A stretch of DNA of 64,000 nucleotides from Trichobilharzia szidati (Eukaryota > Platyhelminthes > Trematoda > Strigeidida > Schistosomatidae). The notes under the pieces were generated by a model. That model was not told where the DNA came from, did no database searches, and was given only the letters and a program-made list of their open reading frames with translations. The position numbers were made by a program, and so were the translations under genes. The DNA lies in the NCBI GenBank assembly GCA_944472155.2, contig OX235277.1:39014758-39078757 (forward strand). Direction: 5' to 3'. Positions 1 through 11,579 of this stretch are shown here, piece by piece; positions within the stretch are counted from its first letter, which is position 1; each line of letters starts with the position of its first letter.

Positions 1-423
1 CTACATAAATCTTCTCCATCACATCAGTAATCGTTTTAAGTGATGTTTTGTAAACATTTTTATATTGAAGTAGAACACATTCATCTTATATACGTGATTC
101 TCTCTTTATATTCATGTTATTTTATTTTTTATTTTTTTCTCAAAATTCTTTTGAGTTCCCAATGGAGCAATAAGTTTTTGTTGAGTCACAATTTGTTTTT
201 GATTGATTACAGCTCCCTGGAACTTAATTCAGTATTCCTTTTTTCAATTTCCTTTAATGTTTATTGACGTAATCATATTCCTTTCACTTATCATCTGTTT
301 TGACTGTCACTCTGTCCCTTGGAACATTCCCTCAAAACATTATGTAAAAAATAAACAATAAATAAATAAACTCTGATTGCTGCTAGATTATTAAACTGTT
401 ATTGACTATCTTGTATTGACGAT
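1..423. other. AT-rich DNA with no recognised gene
   Basis: Contains only a short AT-driven open frame (40-267, +), rich in Phe, Leu, Tyr and Ser, with no motif or splice context. No repeat family identified before the SINE-A that starts near 424. Confidence 0.5.
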
Positions 424-665
424 TTTGACCACGGAGGATTGATATCACTTAGACAGCCATTGAAAACCACCAGCGAAAACTGGACAGTTGTTTCGTCCTA
501 GTTTGGGAATCATCAGCAGTACACCCGAACACACCCACCACCAGGATTCGAACCCAGGAACTTCCGGTTACAAGCAAGCAAGCAGATCGTATACCATTCA
601 ACAACTGGGACCCGATTTAATCGCCAATCCATGAATTCTAACTTCTATCAATTTGTGATGTTGGT
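424..665 (-). mobile_element. SINE-A copy with the best-preserved hammerhead core
   Basis: Read on the minus strand the order is a tRNA-like module (about 630-540; A-box region CCCAGTTGTTGAATGG, anticodon-loop-like CTTGTAA seen in better copies, B box GGGTTCGAATCC), a hammerhead fold (522-475), then the conserved tail TTTTCAATGG...CTAA...GATATCAATCC. The same module is found many times in the window in both orientations. No protein is encoded. Confidence 0.85.
475..522 (-). ncRNA. hammerhead-ribozyme fold in SINE-A with complete conserved core
   Basis: Minus-strand order: stem I strand GTACTG (522-517), core CTGATGA (516-510), stem II TTCCCAAACTAGGAC (509-495), GAAA (494-491), short stem III CAACTGTC (490-483) ending in the GTC cleavage triplet, and stem I return CAGTTT (482-477). 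All invariant core positions (C3, U4, G5, A6, G8, A9, G12, A13, A14) and the cleavage triplet are present. The first stem II pair (T with C) and the outer stem I pairs are imperfect. Self-cleavage is inferred, not shown. Confidence 0.65.
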
Positions 666-779
666 GCGGCCACCAACCAATGTCATCTTTTATTCATATC
701 TCATATGTTCACAAAAAGTATGCCATTTTTGACTATTATAAAATATAGACAAAGTAATAAGAAGACGTAATTTGTCTAA

Positions 780-1640
780 ATCGTGTAATGTGTATTTGCG
801 CAACACACTTTAGTAGTGCTAAAACGAGATCTATACAGTTCCGTTTTGGAGAAACTGAACAGTCTATCTCCAGGCATCCAGTCTACTTCGCAAGCGGGCA
901 GAATCAGACTTCGGTGAATTGCCATTTCTAGACTGCCTAGTTAAGAGGAGGGGGAAACAGACACTTTGGTATATCTATATTCAGGAAGAAAACCCACTCC
1001 AACAAATACTTAGACTTCGGATCATCACACCCCCATCAGTGCAAATGTATCAGTTGTTTCAAGTCTTCTTAGACGAGCACATTCTTTGATGTTAACGGAT
1101 GAGAAGGAAAAAGAAGGAATTCCAAACACATTACTGAGACTCTCATGCAGAATAACTATCCAAAGAACTTCATCAAGAAAATCAGCACTGACATTAAGTA
1201 TGGTCGAAAACGTATTCCAAAGACATGGGCCCAAACAGTTGTCATTCCATATAGAGCAGAGATGTCAGACGATATCAGAAGAGTACTCAACAAGCACAAC
1301 ATCATAGATTTCTTCAAAACACTACAAAGCAACCTTGTCGTTGTAAAACACCACATCCTAAAGAATTCTCTATCTAATTGTATTTACAAAATAAAACGTT
1401 TGGAATGACACGAGAAATCAAGATCAGAAGAACTGAACACCGTAAAGCATCTGTCCAACTACCGAGAGATCTAGTTGAATAAGAAAAGCTTGAAAAATCA
1501 TCAGCCATAGGTCTACACACACATACACACTATAGAATCAGATCACAAAAATGGTTCTGACATTACAGGAATCATCTAGGAAAATTTACAAAAATCAACA
1601 CGAATGTGATAAGCAATTTCAATATGTAAACACATGCTTT
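780..1640 (+). mobile_element. PLE fragment: RT C-terminus, linker and decayed GIY-YIG
   Basis: Several frames carry Penelope-like motifs in the correct order. LPFLDC then a KRRGKQTLW stretch (about 915-975) matches the FLD...VYRK segment of PLE reverse transcriptase. An open frame at 1145-1408 carries NNYPKNFIKK, VVIPYRAEMSDDIRRVL and FFKTLQSNLVVVKHHILK, the usual linker, and ends just before the expected Cys motif (NCIYKIK). After a frame break, IRRTEHRKAS near 1420-1450 resembles the GIY-YIG helix. There are multiple frameshifts and stops, so it is a pseudogene. Confidence 0.7.
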
Positions 1641-2055
1641 GTTTTATAATTTTATACGCTTATCAAATCTCCAACAATCTGGGCACATGGTTTTGTTATC
1701 TTTACTAATTGGTCAAACTTGACAACAACGTAAAAATTACCCCATGCTTTATATGTAAGCTGAGATTTTGTAAATTCTGGTTTAATATCACTACTTTGAT
1801 GATAAAGCTATTAGCAGTAGCATTAAATAGCGAGACGTCAGTAAAAACAACAATATCGTTTTGCTCTCTTACATTCATTGGGAATTACAAAAACTTTTAT
1901 AGTAATGAATACCACATATACCAGATGTCAGATTTTTTTCAAACTGTTATAAGTGAACTTGGTTTGGACATATATATATGTCCCTTTTGAGTTGAATTAA
2001 TTCTTGTAGTATGTTATAATAAATGCATTACATTTATGATAATTTATGTCATTTT
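1640..2055. other. AT-rich DNA, no recognised feature
   Basis: One short open frame (1709-1990, +) without recognisable motif. The segment ends at an AT-rich microsatellite just before a SINE-B-like copy. Confidence 0.4.
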
Positions 2056-2059
2056 TTTA

Positions 2060-2345
2060 GGCTGTGGTGGTGCATACGTCGGCGGCGCAGAGGTAGAATT
2101 CTCATCAGCCCCTCAGGTGATCCGAGGTTCGATCCCCGGCCGATGCCCTCCTAAACGTCACTTAGCTGGTGATAAGCTAGGCAAAGAAGGAAGGAAGGCT
2201 GGGTGGGTGGGTGGATGTGAGACTAGTAATCTCCCACCCTGTTAAAAGCAAAACCACTGCTACCGAAACTTCAAAGCTCTAGCTTGAAGAGCCCTATGTC
2301 CCACTGGAAACTCAAAGTAATAAAATAAAATCAATAAAAATTTTA
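2060..2345 (+). mobile_element. SINE-B-like element, diverged
   Basis: A tRNA-like head with A-box-like GGCGCAGAGG and B box GAGGTTCGATCCCCGG, then the SINE-B body (CTGCTACCGAAACTTCAAAG) and the tail GAGCCCTATGTCCCACTGG with an AT-rich simple repeat (AATAAAATAAAATC). The anticodon arm differs from the main SINE-B copies, so this may be a sister subfamily. Confidence 0.7.
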
Positions 2346-2539
2346 GGCTGTGATAATAACTTGGAAAAAAACCGTGAAATGACAAAAAAGACATCTGCTG
2401 TTTTTATTCAGTCTACAACACATATGTGTGCATTCTCACACTTTGTTCAACTTAATCAAGGGGAGGGCGAAAATTTTTCCCCATTCCTTTATCTTTCAAG
2501 GGTTGATTTTGTAAGGATTCGGTTTGTTTTTTTTTCGAA

Positions 2540-2890
2540 TTTGACCACGGAGGATTCATATCAGTTAGAGAATTATTGGAAACCGGGGAGACTGGATAGT
2601 TGTTTCGTCCTAGTTTGGAACTCATTGGTAGTAGTACGCAGCCACCGCCAGCATTCGAGCCCAGGACTTTCCGGTTACAAGGCAAGCAAGCTCGTATACC
2701 ATTCAGCCACTGGGACTCGATTCAATGACCAGCTCATGAATTCTAGCTTCTACTAATTCGTGATGCATTTAGCGCGACCACCACCCAATGTTATCGGTGG
2801 GAAATCCATCCCTATTCTCGACTGGATAGACCTAACTTATCACGATTTCTCTAGGGAACTCCATCTTATAGCAAGTCACCAGCGACTGGA
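2540..2890 (-). mobile_element. SINE-A copy, long form
   Basis: Tail end at 2540 (GACCACGGAGGATTC), hammerhead region about 2590-2640 with stem II and GAAA kept but the CTGATGA core and GTC triplet decayed, tRNA-like module 2645-2720, and about 170 bp of upstream SINE-A-specific sequence to 2890. The upstream part recurs at 46745-46930, showing that the full SINE-A unit is about 350 bp. Confidence 0.8.
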
Positions 2891-3600
2891 AACATTAAGG
2901 TCACAAGCTTTTGTTTTTCCAAAGTCAGATTGCTATCCTCACACTCAATCCTTTCTCTTTACAAAGCTTTTTTACGAACTCTGGGGTTTATGAGTGTACA
3001 TTGGTCGAGAATCAAACACTCAGGTCACTTGTGCGGTTAGCTAGCTACCTATTCTATCACTGTGACCCGCCAACGTTCAAAGAAACCAACTGGGTGTATG
3101 GAACAACTGCATTACACACTGAGAACGAGATAGTGAAGTCAACAATAAGGCATATATTTAAGATATACACTTTTCAATCACAGGTGACACATTCTCTCTG
3201 TCTGTGTGTGTTTGTCTCTGACCGCCTCTCCCCCCTTATAAAACCCTTAAGGTCACTAGTTTTGAAACCAGCAGACGAAGTTTCAAATAATTTTGTGTTT
3301 CGAGTTAATTGCTTATAATGGTCCGAAATTATTTGGATTCTGTTGACTTTAACCTTGCCTAGTTCACTAGTTTGTTGGCCAGTCCTAAGCTCAAAAAGAG
3401 AAGGAGGATTTGACGTGGGGTTCGTGACCCTATCTGCAGAAATGAACTTAATCGGTACAGAAACTTTTCAAAGCGTAACAAAATTATTAAAAAAAACTTA
3501 TTCTCCGCTGGAATTTGAGGGACGAAATGACGGAGGCTAATGAAAGCCTGATTTCGAGGGAAGCCACCAGTCAGTCAATGTGTCTTATTCTTTCGATGGG
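2890..3600. other. no recognised gene; probably PLE-a 5' flank in its right part
   Basis: Only short frames without motifs. The right end adjoins the PLE-a linker at 3600. Confidence 0.35.
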
Positions 3601-4240
3601 AACATGGATTGCTTTAAGCTGTCTGTGAAAGCTGCTCAGATTCCACAGGGAAATGAGAAGACAACTGTGGAGAAGAGCTACATCGAATAGATATGAACTT
3701 AACAAATTGCTAACTAAACTTAATCCAGAATTCAAAGGTGATATTGAAGCAGAAATCCTCCGTAAACGCCTCTGCAAATCTATGAGGAAGACAGAATTCG
3801 CCGCGAGCCTACGACTAACGTTTTCCTGCAAGAAACTGTTCAGCCAGAACGCGAAAGACAAGCTGTCGCATTGGGCAACTTCAACGTGCATATACCAGTT
3901 TACTTGCTCTTGTGGAGCTGAGTACATCGACCGTACCATGCGCCAACTTGAAAAACGCGCTCGTGAACACTATCCAGCCTGGCTAGTAAAAGGAGAACGA
4001 AAACGTGTATATATAGTTCAGTGACAGAACATCTGGTCAATTCAGGACATTCAGCGCCATTCGACAAATCCTTCAAAATAATATAGAAGATTCGATCAAA
4101 CCTATCAAAGGGAGTAAAATTAAGACATCTGGGCATAGCCGAGGCACTAGCTATCCAAAAGCTCAAGCCCATGCTATGTATCCAAAAGAAATACGTTCAA
4201 CCCTTGTCCCTGCCGTGGCCATCATAAACAGGTAATTCTT
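3600..4240 (+). mobile_element. PLE-a copy: linker plus GIY-YIG endonuclease, frameshifted
   Basis: The frame 3653-4024 carries the PLE linker (NPEFKGDIEAEILRKRL), a TEFAASLRLTFSCKKLF helix, then CIYQFTCSCGAEYI and DRTMRQL (the YIGRT motif with Gly changed to Asp) and REHYPAWL. After a frame break at about 4020 the domain continues (TEHLVNSGHSAPF) and ends in AEALAIQKLKP, then CIQKKYVQPLSLPWP. The RT domain is missing. The closest relative in the window is at 26885-27370. GIY-YIG is the usual C-terminal endonuclease of Penelope-like elements. Confidence 0.85.
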
Positions 4241-4960
4241 CTAATAGTGACTATCCCATTCACTCTCTTATCCAAACTTCCTGTCTATTCATGTTATTTT
4301 TCAAGTTTTTCTTAATCCCTATTTACACAACCATATTTTCATATCCGAACTTCCCGTCTATTTTGTTATTTTATTATTTCTACATATTTAATCCCTGATT
4401 GCATAAACAATTATTCGTCACATTGGTTATGATTCCACTAGATTTTGTATTCAAACATCCTGTCTATTGTTGTTATTTCTATATTTCTAACTCCTAATTG
4501 CACAATATGTCAATCTTCTCAGTAATTATGATGCTACTTTGTTTGAGTTTTATCCATCCCCCTGTTTACTATAGCATTATAATTCCTCATTGTAATTTTA
4601 TTAATCTGACCCTTAACCGAAAATTATTCTGGAACTTTCCTACCCATTTATAATAAATACACGAATGTACAGCTGTCTAGTCGATGGTGACTTCGTCTAA
4701 AAGAAAATTTTCTTCGCTCCAACTGTCTTTTTATTATTCCCTATGATAAAATGTGTATATTCCGTGGTTAACTAAAGAGTCAATAATCTACTCCAGTCGC
4801 CTAGAAGACAACCTTCACAAGTGCACTAAAGGAGTAGCCTATTTATCATGACGTTACCAACAGCATCAATACATCATATGCACAGGGAACCAATCTCCTC
4901 ACGGGTTAATGACAAAATTCAATTCAATGATACAAATCCTAAGCTCCTCGGTCGGTTTTC
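4240..4960. other. AT-rich PLE-a 3' region with a decayed hammerhead-like hairpin
   Basis: No ORF of interest. Near 4672-4720 there is a GTACAG block, a GAC-TTC-GTC hairpin and AAAAGAAAATTTTCTTCGCTCC, which parallels the terminal repeats of the PLE-a copy at 26470-27460. This suggests the 3' end of the element lies near 4720. Confidence 0.4.
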
Positions 4961-4964
4961 GACA

Positions 4965-5660
4965 TAGAACTTTACACACATGTGCGCCAGTTCAAGTCGC
5001 CACACTCCCTCCATGTACCACACAAAGCAAGAGAAGAATGTAGAAGAAATCCATAATATAGACAGTAAACAGAGGTGTGGGACAAAGGAATAGTAATAAC
5101 GAAGAACAAAACAGTTTCATTGGAAATCATAAGTCACAAGGAGTGGATGCATCTGCGCCAACCATTGAGAACGATTTTGAGCCATGTCACCAATTGTTTC
5201 CAACCATTGGTTTTTACCGTCCCGAGGACGCCAACCAGGAAGTCTACACCTTCCTACATGGCTTAGACTAACTGCTGTAGATTTCATTGACTGATACCAT
5301 GTTTTGGTTCGACTACCGGTAGCTCTTTTCCAGCCTGACCCTATATCAGCTAACATTGCCTGTTGTCGAGGAAGGCGATGACTAGGCATGCATGCGTAAT
5401 ACATATCCTAACCATCTCAGTCGATGTAATTTCACAGTTTCGTCGACTGATTTCCCCTCCTTACCTAGCACTCGACGCCTAACCACCATATTGTTCACCT
5501 TATTATACCACTTCACACGGGAGATAGAACGTAGACACCTATGATTGAAGACAGCTAATCTTTTCACGTCTTCCACTCTCAATGGCCAGGTCTCGCAGCC
5601 ATAAAGGAGGACGCTCCTACGCTACAACGTGCTGGATGGCGATATCAAAATATCCTAATG
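4965..5660 (-). mobile_element. LINE-B 3' fragment (RTE-like)
   Basis: Minus-strand frames give RVEDVKRLAVFNHRCLRSIS, KWYNKVNN..VRRRVLG, LRWLGYVLRM then, after a frameshift, HRLPRQAMLADIGSGWKRA, SHVGRCRLPGW and WLETIGDMAQNRSQW. This is the domain after the RT palm in RTE-like LINEs. The 3' UTR (AACTTTACACACATGTGCGC on the plus strand) is shared with LINE-B copies at 31400 and 59800. 5' truncated and frameshifted. Confidence 0.85.
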
Positions 5661-6520
5661 GAAGCAAGTCATCATAGTTAGGCGAAGAAGCTGTCGGGAA
5701 AAATCAGTGAGGATGATGAAAAACTCTCTTTGTAGACTTTGTACACCACCATCACACACAATTTTTGGCTTCAAGTGACTTTGACGAAATCTGTACATCC
5801 TGGTAGATCCACTGTCCACTGTCAGTCAACCCTCCATCACATAATATCATCAAAAAGGCAGTAATTGTCACAACAAGTGCAGGTTTTATGACACATAATA
5901 ACGTATATAATTTTATAAACAATGCATAGATTTGATTGTTAGCCTGAGAGAAAGAAAGAGAAGGCTACTAAATGAGTGTGAGTGAGTGAGTGAGTGAGTG
6001 AAAAAAGATATGTATACATCCATATATATGACATAAAATCATGACATCTTTGTTTATGCTATCCCTCAAAGTTATCAGATGTGTGTGTGAAAACCGACTT
6101 GGCCTTTTTTCCCCCTTAGTTAGACAGTTTTACATAACTTTTTGTAAAATTCATTTACGATAAAAAAAAAGTGATTGATTTTATCATAAAGTTAATCCTG
6201 GTGATTATGATGATTACGATCTCCTACCTAATTTTATGGACTTTAGTTTGTAACAAATTCATCTGGATACTTAATGATCATAAAATAAAGGTAAGGGTAG
6301 GGAAGGGAAGGAAGTCATTTAACCATCATAAAATTTCATTGTTTAAGGATACTCTTTACTACAGTGGAGGTTATTTTTTCTCTCACATGAAACATTTTCA
6401 CCGTGTGAACGACAACAACAACCGGAAAACAATAAAAAACAAGAACATATGCATTCTTAACAAAAATTAGTTAGTTAGTTGATTAGTTAGTGAGTTAATT
6501 ATCTTATCTCGTTAGAATTT
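5660..6520. repeat. no gene; GAGT microsatellite and AT-rich DNA
   Basis: A (GAGT/GTGA)n tract lies at about 5970-6000. A short open frame at 6171-6470 (+) is hydrophobic then Lys/Asn-rich, with no motif or splice support. Confidence 0.4.
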
Positions 6521-6660
6521 TATGTCACAGGATTTTACCATCAGTACACCCCACCCACCACGGGGGTTCGAACTCAGGACTTTCTGGTCACAAGGGGAGT
6601 TCGTAGACCATTCAGCCAGCGGGATCCGATCCAATGGCCAGTCTATGAATCGCCCCACTA
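6520..6660 (-). mobile_element. SINE-A fragment
   Basis: tRNA-like module only: GGGGTTCGAACTCAGGAC (plus strand), GTCACAAGG anticodon side and CAGCGGGATCCGATCCAATGG. The hammerhead and tail are missing, as the tail sequence jumps directly into CATCAGTACACC. Confidence 0.7.
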
Positions 6661-6804
6661 ACCACCAATGTACCAAAGCTATGTAATCACACACACACAC
6701 ACTTTGTACAGGCTGAAGTGAGCACCCCAACTACATGAATTTCAACACAGGAGATAGCACAGAAGCACCTCAAGTTGTCATATTTTATGTAGCACACATA
6801 GGTG

Positions 6805-7045
6805 TTTTTCTTTTATTCCTTCACGTTCCCCAGTGGAACATAAGGCTTCAAGCTAGTGGCTTGAAGTTTCTGTAGCAGTGTTTATTTTTACAGGATGGGG
6901 TTGCTAGTCACATGCCCAACCTTTCCTCTTTACCAGCTTTTATTTCTGGCTTAGCGAGGTAAAGGAGTGCGTCGGCCGGGAATTGAACTCCGGACCATGA
7001 GCATGGTCGGCGAGTGTCCTAACCGCTATGCCATCGACGCACACA
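6805..7045 (-). mobile_element. SINE-B copy
   Basis: Minus strand: GCGTCGATGGCATAGCGG (A box), GGTTAGGACACTCGCCGACC, B box GGAGTTCAATTCCC, then body and tail (AAGCCTTATGTTCCACTGG). The full-length tail abuts a T-rich tract at 6800. Confidence 0.85.
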
Positions 7046-7199
7046 AAGGTGTAGAGGAGAGAAATATCCAAAAGAAGTAGAGAAGGAATAGTAACATGGA
7101 GAGATATGGGTACTTAAAGGATCCAGGAGTCCATAAAGAGTGAATACAATTATGTCACTAAAGCACTAACCATCTCAAGCCACTGATTCGTAAAATCTC

Positions 7200-7330
7200 G
7201 AGGACCCTATACAAGCAGTCTAGAACATTTACTATGCAGTTGATTCAGACCAACTGTCAAATTCTTCATCGATTGACTCCATATTTTGATTTGACCAACC
7301 TACTAACTCTTTTCCCAATTAATCCTATTG
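7200..7330 (-). mobile_element. LINE-B fragment
   Basis: A degenerate minus-strand frame GKELVGWSNQNMESIDE aligns with GWKRASGSQTKTWLHQSMKS of LINE-B. No other part of the element is present. 7330-7690 has no recognised gene; a B-box-like CAGGTTCGATCTCAG lies near 7355. Confidence 0.5.
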
Positions 7331-7689
7331 AAGCAGGAGAACCTGAAAGTGGTCCCAGGTTCGATCTCAGACAAGCTAACAGGATTGTTCGTTGTAGCTG
7401 AGGCACAACAATGAATGGAAACGTTACTTTGCAACTGCCAATTGCGAACATTGCAGTTGGACATATGTCTGCAACTTTTAACACATGGCCCCCTACGTAT
7501 CTGAACTGCCAATGAACACGGTCTGACATTTTGATATAGAATCGCATCTACGAGTGAGACTGTTGCCCCTGGAACGATTATAAGCATAAAACATCTTGCT
7601 CCCATTTCAATAGCCTCTATTACTTCTAGTCTTATCGCAGAGAAAGAAGAAAAACATTTTTATTGCTAAAGGTTTTTCTCAATATATGT

Positions 7690-8530
7690 GTAAAACTTGG
7701 GCCCTGTGGTAGTAAGTAATTCCATATTAGTTTGTTTATTACATGTATCACACAGTGAGACAGTATTATTTACTGGATGGCGTTTCGAACAAAATTTATT
7801 GTTCATAATCATATCATCAATTATAATCACACGACTTCGAAACTTCAGTTTTATAGTTTTCTGTGTTCTCTCCTATTTGCCGTGGTTGGGGTAGTAGAAT
7901 TTTCCAGATATCTGGGACAGGTGTTGAATCATTCCTATTACATGCACCTGCAGTTTATTCGATAAATAAAGCTTCTGTTATCAATCTCTCCCTATACCCT
8001 GTGACATCAGATTTTAAAACTGTCGTCCTATCCCATCCTATTGTATGGTTGTGTGTAACTGCATGTGGTGCTATAGTTGAACTATTCTCTAGATTTCTTA
8101 TGTTATTCAGGTCAACCAATCTAGATTTTGCTGGGTTTTTATGTTCAGCTAGTCTGACTGCCCCTGTTCTACTAGTTTGACTCATGTATTTGACGTGACA
8201 GTCATTGCAGGCAGGGTATTAGATAAACTAAATTGTTTTGTTTTAGAGGTTCCGCAGGTTCCTTTAACCGACAAAGCTTGTTTCTAATTGAGTTTGTGGG
8301 CAGTTTGAATGCCAGCCACTTTAATTCCTGCCTTGTTAAGAATTCTGCGTAAGGCTTCCGAGGTTCCTTCCTTTTATGGAATTACTATTGATGATTTAGA
8401 TTCCTTATTATTGGTGTCGTCATTAATATTACTATTATTATTATCATCATTATTTTGGGTAGTATTTCCTTCAGTATCCCATCTTATCACATTCAGAAGC
8501 ACTTGTCTCTTCTGACGCTCATTCTTAGCA
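7690..8530 (-). mobile_element. PLE-c copy: GIY-YIG end
   Basis: Minus strand: a Leu-Val-Tyr-Leu-Ile-Pro-Cys stretch (about 8220) followed by the Tyr/Gly motif (YMSQTSR, from YxGQTSR), then the frame 8185-7955 with RTGAVRLAEHKNPAKSRLVD, SSTIAPHAVTHNHTIGWD and YRERLITEALFIE. These are the core helices of a GIY-YIG domain with its terminal Glu. The same element recurs at 50645-51420 and 57780-58900. Upstream RT is absent. Confidence 0.8.
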
Positions 8531-8539
8531 CCACCGCTA

Positions 8540-9615
8540 CTTTTTGTTGCTAACTCGAAACTTCTTCTTGGTGGCTCTACTGAGGCTCGGCTGATGTTGT
8601 ACTCGACAGCTGCCTGATCACCTTGGGTAACTCACTTGACTAACTGTCAGCGAGTAAACCAGGCGAGATTCAGGAATACATCTGTCCAGGAGGGGGATCG
8701 AACCCAAAGTTTCGACCTCACCTGTATCACAACTACCATTTTCGCTTTACACTTCTAAAGTGAACACAAAAATCTGTTTAATAAAGACACAATATGCCCT
8801 GGAGAAAAATATCGATTGTTCACATGTTATGATAACATATATACACACACGCATATACAAGCGTATGTGAAATACACTCACCAAATTGTCCAAATGCACA
8901 AGGAGAAAAGTCTTCTTTTGACTAAATAGAATAGAAGAAAAAAAAGTAAAGCAAAATACAGAAAAAAAGTATTTTAAAAAAAGGTGATTGACTGCAAGCA
9001 GGTGACAGATAACACATGCTGTGACATAAAACACACGCAACATATGAATATATTCAAAACTTCAGCAAAAACCCAAACCCCCTCCCTCCCCTTTAGGCTT
9101 AAATTACAAAGAAGTTAACTCATGGAGCGAGTGAGAGAGGGAGAGAGAGAAGAGGGCGGGAGAGAAACGACGCAATGAAGTGTATTATATATATTCCCAT
9201 TCTAACTTTGCATTTAATGTTTAAACCACATGCCCACGGTTGACAGTACTGACCGCCTCCTACAAACGCATTAAAGATATGTATATATAAATATATACCT
9301 CACGTGATATATGACATATCGCAGTTCAATCTAGTCTAGACATCATAGATGGATATTATCATGTCAAGGAGAATTAAATAGAGATAGTGAAGTGTGCAAT
9401 AGACCGTGATATAAAGTGGACACTTGTTGACAGGACAATAGGCAGACATACGTAATCTCCCCACCCCAACTCTCAATCCCAGCAATTATTCTTTCTAATG
9501 TGACCATCAATAACAAAGTATTTCTAACTTTACTCATATGCTTTTATGAATGTAGATATACGCTGTCAATGTAATCTATTCTACCACTAAATACAAATGA
9601 TGACTTACGATAATG
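8540..9615. other. no recognised gene; possible tRNA-like relic and purine-rich tract
   Basis: A minus-strand B-box-like GGGTTCGATCCCCCTCC lies near 8705-8690 without a clear A box. A GAGA-rich tract spans about 9125-9170. A Phe/Leu/Val-rich open frame (8747-9043, -) reflects an A-rich plus strand and has no motif. Confidence 0.35.
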
Positions 9616-9619
9616 CTTA

Positions 9620-10720
9620 CAGTTTAACACACCTATCATTATTTTTATTTCCTTTAATTCCTAGAGGAACATAGGGCTTCGGCCGTGAGTCTCCGTTGCA
9701 TTCGGTTCTCTGCCAACGTTTTCCTATTGGCTCCAAGTCTGCCCACATGCTTTCATCTCCTCTACACATCACCTCCAAGTCACCCTTGAATTGACGACCA
9801 ACTAGCCGCTTCCCATTCGGGTTCCACTCGAGCAATGGCTTGTCTAGTGATGTCACTTGATGGCTTCCTCAGAGTATGACCACCAATTTACCTCCATTTC
9901 TTCCTGCATATTTGTTGCACAATAGGTTCCTGCTGGGTTGGTTCGCTCATTGTTAGAGATCCCTGTTGCTGATCTTTCCTGGCCAGCCATCTGATCTTTA
10001 GCAGTATTGAGCGGAGACAGCTGTTGATGAAGGTCTGTAGTTTGTTTGAGGTGTTCTTCGTGACGTGGCGCCAAGTCTCTGATCCGCATAGTAAGTAGCA
10101 CTGACTTCACATTGGAGTTGAAAATTTAGATCTTATTTTTCATGCTGAACTAGTGCTGTTGATCTCCACACAGACTTGAGAGTAGTGAAAGCTTGTCTTG
10201 CTTTCCCGATTCTTGCTTTGATATCCTCATCAATTCCGTCTGCCTATAGTTGAAACGATGCTTCCCAGGTAGGTGGGTAGGTAAAGGAGGTTGTTTCTTT
10301 CAGGTTCCGCCCATTTATGCTGATTGTTGTCTGTTGTTGTTGTTGTTGCTGTTGGTGGTGTTGACCAGGAATCTTCATCACCTCTGTTTTCTCTATGTTC
10401 ACCTGAAGTCCTATCTTGGATGCTTCTTCTGCTAATTGTTACTTTTCACTTGCAGCATATCTTCCAGCGTTTGTGTGAAATCAAACACATATCATCGTCG
10501 GCCAAGTCCAAATCCTCCAAGTTTTTTGTGTGGGTCCATTTTATGCCTGTTTCCTCGTTGCCCGGCGCTGTCTGTCGCATTATCCAGTCTACCGCCCGCA
10601 ATCGGGAAAATCATGGGAGATAGTAGGCAGCCTTGTATTACTTTTGTCTTTACTTCGAAGGATACCTATCATCATACATTGTCCAAACTATGATCGTTGC
10701 CTTTTTCTTCTGGCAAGAAA
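9620..10720 (-). mobile_element. LINE-A 3' fragment (RTE-like)
   Basis: Minus-strand frames, in order: DFTQTLEDMLQVK, a Gln-rich linker, GSIVSTIG, ESKTSFHYSQVCVEINSTS, CGSETWRHVTKNT, NKLQTFINSCLRSILLKIRW, GGHTLRKPSSDITRQAIARV and the terminal TLAENRMQRRLTAEALCSS. It ends in GAAGCCCTATGTTCCTCTAGG. This is the RT thumb and C-terminus of an RTE-like LINE with several frameshifts. The better-preserved copy at 20400-21010 shares all these blocks. Confidence 0.85.
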
Positions 10721-10774
10721 ATGGGATAAGAAAGAATTACTGAAATCTAATAGTTTTAGAGATGGTTTGGAGGG

Positions 10775-11130
10775 AGAGCGTCAGGAAGCCCCACTCCTAG
10801 GTTTCGTGTTTATTCGCACTCGTCGTCAGAGTGTATATGCAATCTCAAGGCGAATGACGAACAGATTCATTACTCCTTAATGACCAACCAACGTATGCAA
10901 TCCAGTTCCACAATACGTCAGTCGTGAGCCCGAATAACTCAGTAATAATGCTTTCTGAGTTACTAGACTAGGTGAGGTTTGTTCAGCCCTGCAAGGAGAC
11001 ATCAGTTCCCTCGAGGTTCTTGCTGACGAGCGCCACAAGAAGTAGGAAACCTACGTTCTGGGTGTCCTGTCGATTGCTTTCGACTACCTAGTATCAGTTC
11101 GAGGAGCATAGCAACAGCTTGGTTAGACCA
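10775..11130. mobile_element. SINE-D-like inverted pair, decayed
   Basis: Minus strand at 10840-10790: CTGACGACGAGTGCG...CACGAAACCTAGG, a hammerhead-like block. Plus strand at 11008-11050: GCTGACGAGCGCC...GGAAACCTACGTTC, the same block in the opposite orientation. Both are related to the SINE-D hammerheads at 47804 and 47926. The tRNA-like part is hard to trace. Confidence 0.5.
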
Positions 11131-11394
11131 CATTTCAAAGTTGACTGGTACGATCCAGCAGCACACCAGCGCTCCAGAAAAAAAGACTACGGAAATGACA
11201 CTGGCTACTCCTTAATCAAAATTACCATAGATAAGAGAAATGCTATAATGAGAATTTATTGCCTGTCTAATAATCTTTTAAATTATCCCCAAGTGACAAG
11301 TTTATTGTTTCTTGAATGGATACTTTCTAAAGTAGAATCGATTATTCTAATTTTCAAACAATTCTCTATACTCAAGCGTTGGTTTGCAAGGATT

Positions 11395-11578
11395 CGATTA
11401 GTCACAGGATTTCATCATGAACTGAAATTTGTAAGAGAACCATTGGGAAACCAGCTGGGAGTGCTGAAGAGCTGTGTCGTCCTCACTTGGGACTCTTTGC
11501 CAGTATGCCCTCACCGAGACTCGAACCCAGGACATTCCAGTTACAAGGCCAGTTTGTAGACCATTAGGCTACCGCAGG
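11395..11578 (-). mobile_element. SINE-A copy, left arm of an inverted pair
   Basis: Plus-strand tail GGATTTCATCATGAACTG at the left, decayed hammerhead at 11465-11510 (stem II loop altered), tRNA-like module to 11570 (GAGACTCGAACCCAGGACATT, CCAGTTACAAGGC). Confidence 0.8.
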
Positions 11579-11579
11579 T

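Noticed and set aside
2361..2756. 131-codon open frame on the plus strand
   Set aside because: Half of it is antisense to a SINE-A; no domain or splice evidence.
9601..9640. Tiny phase-1 exon (GTGTGTTAAAC... before a GTAAGT on the minus strand)
   Set aside because: About 24 nt with a poor acceptor, directly next to a LINE-A tail; not enough evidence.
11119..11559. 146-codon open frame on the plus strand
   Set aside because: Its C-terminal part is antisense SINE-A and the N-terminal part has no motif.
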